Source: Ktedonobacteraceae bacterium (GTDB lineage Bacteria; Chloroflexota; Ktedonobacteria; Ktedonobacterales; Ktedonobacteraceae). From it: 64,000 bases of DNA. The position numbers were made by a program, and so were the translations under genes. How positions within the stretch are numbered: position 1 is the stretch's first letter; each line of letters starts with the position of its first letter. Of this stretch, positions 60,621 through 64,000 are shown in pieces. Location: assembly GCA_035653615.1 (NCBI GenBank), contig DASRBN010000003.1:1-64000 (forward strand). The letters run 5' to 3'. Below the pieces are notes generated by a model. It saw nothing but the letters and a program-made list of their open reading frames with translations. It searched no databases and had not been told where the DNA came from.

Positions 60621-60713
60621 GTGAAGCAACAGCAATTACGGCGGGAAACAATGCGAAAACAGTTTCAATTCAACAGGTTCAACATCTTAACCATGAAGGA
60701 GCATAGAGCTTGA
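60621..60713 (+). CDS. 30-residue leader ORF coupled to the RIO kinase gene
   Basis: A GTG at 60621 follows AAAGGAGGT by about five bases, a near-perfect ribosome site. The frame encodes 30 residues, starting MKQQQLRRETMRKQFQFNRF, rich in Q, R and K. Its TGA stop at 60711-60713 overlaps the TTG start of the kinase gene as TTGA. This suggests translational coupling. The size and overlap are the same as for the leader ORF of the GH65 gene (13068-13160), though the peptides are unrelated. Coding status is not proven. Confidence 0.5.
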   Translation: MKQQQLRRETMRKQFQFNRFNILTMKEHRA

Positions 60714-61720
60714 AACAGCCTTTCCAAGATGATTTCGAGGAAGAAACCGTCACTTTTGTAAAAATGAAGCCGGATGCCCGCGAACGCTACCTTTTGCGCA
60801 AAGCGACTCACGTCAAACCAACGAAAAAAAACAGCTACGAAGGCAGTTCGCAGGTGCAACGCTGGTTAAAGGAGCAGGCCTACGACTACGAACCGGAGGT
60901 TGAGCAACAGCAGCAATCGTCGTTTCGTCCGGCGTTTCTGACCGGACGGCGGGATGCCCCCTGGATACTCTCGTCGCTCACGCCGCTGTATGACCAGAAA
61001 CTCATCACGGACATCGTGCATGAAGTCAGCAGTGGTAAGGAAGCAACGGTATTCTGCTGCGTAGCTCATCCCGATACCGGCGAGGAGTTTTTGGCCGCCA
61101 AGATTTACCGCCCGCGTATGTTCCGCGCCCTGCGCAACGATGCGGTGTATCGTTATAGCCGCGTCCAGCGCGACGAGCAGGGTCAGGCCGAACATGGCAA
61201 CAGTCGCCGTGGGAGTGCTGCCACCCGCAAGACCGAGCGCGGGCGAGCTGCTCAGGTCGCCTCCTGGATCGAGTACGAGTACCTGACGCAGCGTCTCATG
61301 TATGAGCATGGGGCAGACGTTCCGCGCCCATTCGCGCACGCCGGCAACGCCATTCTGATGGAATACATCGGCGCAAGAGATCAGGCGGCATTACGCCTGA
61401 GCGACGTGGAGCTTGAGCCAGAGGAAGCGCGGGAACACTTCGCCTGTATTCTATGGAATATCGAGCTGGCGTTGATACACGGGCGTATCCACGGCGATCT
61501 CTCGGCGCATAACATCCTCTACTCTGAGGGCAAAGTCACGTTGATCGACTTCGCGCAGGCGGTCGATCCCTATCACAATTCGGATGTGTATTCATTGCTT
61601 GCCCGAGATGTGGAGCGTACTTGCCAGTACTTTGCCCGTTACGGTCTGAAGTCCGACGCGCGCAAGCTCGCACACGACATATGGACGCGCCATATGGGGC
61701 CGATCCCCCAGCTCGTCTGA
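60710..61720 (+). CDS. RIO-type serine kinase
   Basis: The 336-residue protein is a RIO1-like atypical kinase. The ATP site is EVSSGKEATVFCCVAHPDTG, the lysine is in FLAAKIYRPRMFRALRND, the catalytic loop is HGRIHGDLSAHNILYSEGKV, and the metal loop is VTLIDFAQAVDPYHNSDVY. The N-terminal 95 residues are charged and helical with KPTKKNSYEGSSQVQRWLKE. In archaea and eukaryotes RIO kinases serve in small-subunit ribosome maturation; bacterial members are scattered and their role is unknown. The start is TTG at 60710, with AAGGAG eight bases upstream, overlapping the leader ORF. Confidence 0.88.
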   Translation: MKQPFQDDFEEETVTFVKMKPDARERYLLRKATHVKPTKKNSYEGSSQVQRWLKEQAYDYEPEVEQQQQSSFRPAFLTGRRDAPWILSSLTPLYDQKLITDIVHEVSSGKEATVFCCVAHPDTGEEFLAAKIYRPRMFRALRNDAVYRYSRVQRDEQGQAEHGNSRRGSAATRKTERGRAAQVASWIEYEYLTQRLMYEHGADVPRPFAHAGNAILMEYIGARDQAALRLSDVELEPEEAREHFACILWNIELALIHGRIHGDLSAHNILYSEGKVTLIDFAQAVDPYHNSDVYSLLARDVERTCQYFARYGLKSDARKLAHDIWTRHMGPIPQLV

Positions 61721-61902
61721 GTATCCGTCGGGGCCGGGCAGCCCTCTCAGTATCAAAAGTCTGGGCTGGTGGGCCAACCGGGAGTATCCGTCGGAGCCGG
61801 GCAGCCCTGTCTGGGGACAGGCATACCGCGCCCAGCGCCGATTATGGTGTTTGATAAACTACTCCGGCAAAGCACGTCAGGCCGATTTATCGGCCTGGCG
61901 CC
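61719..61902. repeat. Mosaic repeat region after the RIO kinase gene
   Basis: GAGTATCCGTCGGGGCCGGG (to GCCCT) at 61719-61745 repeats directly at 61782-61808 with one mismatch. Bases 61806-61830 are the reverse complement of 5071-5096, and 61837-61871 match 5009-5043 in direct orientation. A GCCGAT-family stem follows: CAGGCCGAT (61878-61886) with ATCGGCCTG (61889-61897). The first copy starts within the kinase stop codon. Confidence 0.75.
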
Positions 61903-61984
61903 ACTTTCTGAATGAGATTCGTGATGAAAGAGAAGACTGCATTATGGTAAGTACATCAACAGCTCTTTAGAAAGAGAAATACAC

Positions 61985-62362
61985 ATGGCAGCAACAGAAC
62001 GATCCACCGTCATTGGCGTCTTCAGCAGTGAAGGAATAGCGCGGCAGGCGGTGCATGATTTGCAGCAGGCAGGGTTTGACTCGAACCAGATATACTATGC
62101 AGACCCTTACGGAAGCGCAAAGAAAGACTTCTGGCAGGGGTTCAAACATTTCTTCTCCGGCCGTAGAGGTAGTGTTTCTGAACAGAACGTGGCAAATGAA
62201 CTCGATGAACTGGGCTTGCCTCGCAACGAGGTTCAGTATTATGAGCAAGAGTTCAAAGATGGAAATTATATCGTCGCTGTGCATGCCCCTGGCCGCGAGC
62301 AAGAGGCATTGAGCATTCTACGCAGTGATGGCGCTTACAACTACGATGTTGAGATTCATTGA
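61985..62362 (+). CDS. General stress protein 17M-type domain protein
   Basis: The 125-residue protein resembles the GSP17M/YflT heat-induced stress protein family, small cytoplasmic proteins of unknown mechanism. The pattern is VIGVFSSEGIARQAVHDLQQ, AGFDSNQIYYADPYGS, an acidic helix VANELDELGLPRNEVQYYEQ, and DGNYIVAVHAPGREQEALSI at the end. The ferredoxin-like beta-alpha-beta order is kept. The ribosome site is weak (AGAAAGAG). It stands alone between the repeat region and a converging gene. Confidence 0.78.
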   Translation: MAATERSTVIGVFSSEGIARQAVHDLQQAGFDSNQIYYADPYGSAKKDFWQGFKHFFSGRRGSVSEQNVANELDELGLPRNEVQYYEQEFKDGNYIVAVHAPGREQEALSILRSDGAYNYDVEIH

Positions 62363-62382
62363 ACTCTTCGCGCGGGCACTTC

Positions 62383-63030
62383 TTACGCCAGGCTCTTTGA
62401 TTCATCCCACGAAACAGAGGCGACCAGCACAATCAGCGCAAGCACACCGGCAATGTCGGCGGTGTCGCGGAAGAGCAACTGGTTGGCGGCGGGCACATAA
62501 TCTTGTAGCATGAACATCAGGTAGTCGGTAGTGAACAAGAAGAATGCACTGCTCATGAACAGGCTGAAGCGCGCTGGCTGGTTGGTGTACGCCCAGAAGT
62601 AACCGCAGAGAATGAGAATACAGACGCTGACCCGCGCGAAGCCGAGCAATGCGCGTGCCGTAATGGCAATTGGCGGTAGGGCGGGGGATAGCAGCAAGAG
62701 TATCAAAAGCAGGGCGAAGGTTATGATATTCAAATTCATCAGACCACGCAGGTAGCTATCCGAACTTTGTGCCAGGCTGAGCAAGATAAATAAAAAGCCA
62801 ATCGTTTGTCCGATGTATAAGAACCAATCAGTTTGCAAGTGTACTACTGTAATGTAGTTGGCGGTGTAATCGGCCGCGGCAGAGATACACACAAGCAACA
62901 TCGACAACCCCAGGATAAAGAGGCGGTACTGGCGGAAATGCGCGTAAATATCAAACGAACGCACCGAGATAAACAACGATACCAGACACAGCGACACATC
63001 CAGCAGGTTGGGTATCACATTATTATTCAT
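62383..63030 (-). CDS. Multi-pass membrane protein, function unknown
   Basis: The 215-residue protein has about six to seven membrane helices, including LDVSLCLVSLFISVRSF, LFILGLSMLLVCISAAADY, FLYIGQTIGFLFILLSLA, IITFALLLILLLLSPALP, VSVCILILCGYFWAYT and VLALIVLVASVSW. Loops are short with few charges. The layout resembles unnamed sensor-like membrane proteins, but no motif decides. AAGGAG lies about ten bases before the start. The GAF-like gene ends 75 bases upstream on the same strand, so the two are probably cotranscribed. Confidence 0.65.
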   Translation of the reverse strand: MNNNVIPNLLDVSLCLVSLFISVRSFDIYAHFRQYRLFILGLSMLLVCISAAADYTANYITVVHLQTDWFLYIGQTIGFLFILLSLAQSSDSYLRGLMNLNIITFALLLILLLLSPALPPIAITARALLGFARVSVCILILCGYFWAYTNQPARFSLFMSSAFFLFTTDYLMFMLQDYVPAANQLLFRDTADIAGVLALIVLVASVSWDESKSLA

Positions 63031-63105
63031 GAAGTTGCTTCTCCTTCCAGATCACTACATATCATACCTGATCTACTATCCGCATACGGGCCGGTGTTCC
63101 CCTTA

Positions 63106-64000
63106 CTAGAATCCTTCAACACGCACGCCCTGGGGAGTGTATAGTTCTATATATTGCAAGGACAACAGTATCTGTAGCGCCTTGTATGCTTCCTGCATCG
63201 TCATAGAGGCATCGGTGCAAATCTCGGTCACCGATTTACGGCTATCTATGGCATCATAAAAGCGCCGCGCTAACCTATCTGAGATCACGACCGGACTGGC
63301 AAAAGGATTACTGGAAAGCATCAAGCGTGCATCCTGTTTTTTGTGCGGAATCAGTTCCGCCAGCGCCGGTAGTGTTCCTGATGAGGACTGCTCCTGGCCT
63401 GCTGTTACGTTGCCAGCATTGCCAGTGACGGTGCTGAAAAGGCCCCGGCCTTCGGCGACCGCGATGGCCTGTTCGAGGATGATGCTCATGGTTGAGACCA
63501 GTTCGCGCTGTGGATAGTGCGTCATAAACAACAATGCCACTATCACCATTTGAGCCGGAGGGCCGGAAGGAAGAAACTGCTGCCCGGGCCGCGCATACAT
63601 GTTCCTGCTACTGAAGCAACAGATGCAAAAATGCAATCCATAGCGTTTCAATAATGATGCCAGGTATTGAGGGAATACCTGCTCCACCGGCTGGGCAAAA
63701 GGGGCGCCTGCTCCCCTGGCGATTTGTTCCACGGTGGGGGCAACCTTCTCGCCGATGATATGCACCGGTTGTGAAGGGTCGCGGTAGTCCATTGCTCGCA
63801 ATTGAGCCGGAGAGCGAGCAGAGCGGGAATTCTCGCATGTCCAGAATTGAGCAATTGATACGTCGAAGCTTTGAGTGACGACAGAGCCTAGCCACTGAAA
63901 CATTTGCTCAGGCGCGTGCATATTGTCAATCACCTGCCGCAGCTGCGTCAGGATGGTCAGGCGATACCCTCGGATATTCTGTGGAAAGAAGGTATCATCG
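63106..64000 (-). CDS. GAF-like regulatory protein (5' end beyond window)
   Basis: The frame is open through the right edge, so the first methionine at 63933 is not the start; codons before it read LTILTQLRQVIDN and continue to base 64000. The visible part (about 298 residues) has a GAF-like segment (QMFQWLGSVVTQSFDVSIAQ, FWTCENSRS) and LVSTMSIILEQAIAVAEGRG, which resembles the dimer helix. The C-terminus (VVISDRLARRFYDAIDSRKS, VTEICTDASMTMQEAYKALQ, ILLSLQYIELYTPQG) looks like a winged-helix domain of the DUF4388/PatA type. It may be a signalling protein working with the membrane protein downstream. Confidence 0.6.
   Translation of the reverse strand, partial: DDTFFPQNIRGYRLTILTQLRQVIDNMHAPEQMFQWLGSVVTQSFDVSIAQFWTCENSRSARSPAQLRAMDYRDPSQPVHIIGEKVAPTVEQIARGAGAPFAQPVEQVFPQYLASLLKRYGLHFCICCFSSRNMYARPGQQFLPSGPPAQMVIVALLFMTHYPQRELVSTMSIILEQAIAVAEGRGLFSTVTGNAGNVTAGQEQSSSGTLPALAELIPHKKQDARLMLSSNPFASPVVISDRLARRFYDAIDSRKSVTEICTDASMTMQEAYKALQILLSLQYIELYTPQGVRVEGF

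Noticed and set aside
61719-61808. Possible CRISPR from the direct repeats
   Set aside because: Only two copies, with a repeat-derived spacer and no cas genes; part of the interspersed repeat family instead.

Overview
This window looks like a piece of a chromosome from the phylum Chloroflexota, most likely class Ktedonobacteria. That assignment is inferred from gene content and not from a marker gene: a WhiG/FliA-type sigma factor with FlgM and CsrA but no flagellar genes, GH65 phosphorylase, sedolisin (S53) proteases, Tat-exported ferritin-like protein, myo-inositol-phosphate synthase, WD40 debris, and many GC-rich hairpin repeats between genes. Base composition is moderately GC-rich and even. 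I see no rRNA, no convincing tRNA, no CRISPR array and no intact insertion sequence. A transposase-like fragment is cut by the left edge, and a GAF-like gene is cut by the right edge.

Layout. 1-5.97 kb: transposase-like fragment, MITE-like element, Uma2 nuclease-like protein, a Rossmann protein of unknown role, two methyltransferases, ChaB-like protein and a radical SAM/SPASM enzyme. 6.1-8.3 kb: the regulatory set csrA-flgM-fliA and a small conserved protein. 8.4-17 kb: TauE/SafE exporter, a decayed WD40 gene, a secreted Asp-box protein, an alpha/beta hydrolase, a GH65 disaccharide phosphorylase preceded by a 30-residue coupled leader ORF, and a Tat-exported ferritin-like protein. 17-30 kb: class A penicillin-binding protein, lone receiver, PPK2, a secreted Vgb-type propeller without the expected histidines, a polyhydroxybutyrate-depolymerase-like esterase, an MBL-fold hydrolase, a Y-family polymerase with a degenerate active site, a free-standing tandem ClpC N-domain protein, and a degenerate GGDEF protein fused to an MshEN-like domain.

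30-42.3 kb is the most coherent block. It holds a sugar-nucleotide epimerase and a B3/B4 protein on the plus strand, then a minus-strand run of alkaline-phosphatase-superfamily enzyme, cysC, sat, heptose-7-phosphate kinase and phosphoheptose isomerase, then a plus-strand run of ino1, a GT2 and a GT9 (heptosyltransferase-like) glycosyltransferase and an aldo/keto reductase. Together these suggest synthesis of a heptose-containing and possibly sulfated surface glycan. 42.5-50.9 kb: lone nuoH, a lipoprotein, an HtrA protease divergent from an OmpR-type two-component system, a methyltransferase and an HTH protein. 50.8-64 kb: glucokinase, a very large alpha-2-macroglobulin-like protein without a signal peptide, two tandem S53 lipoproteins, a membrane protein, a RIO-type kinase behind a second coupled 30-residue leader ORF, a stress protein of the GSP17M type, a membrane protein and the edge gene.

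A second theme is repetitive DNA. At least three hairpin families are scattered between genes: one with core GCCGATNNATCGGC, one with core CATTCTGAGCGNAGCGAAG, and one with CTGGYGATTAC ends. Several sit exactly between convergent stop codons, where they probably also act as terminators. A perfect 31-bp-arm palindrome near 49.2 kb contains the stop codons of both converging genes.
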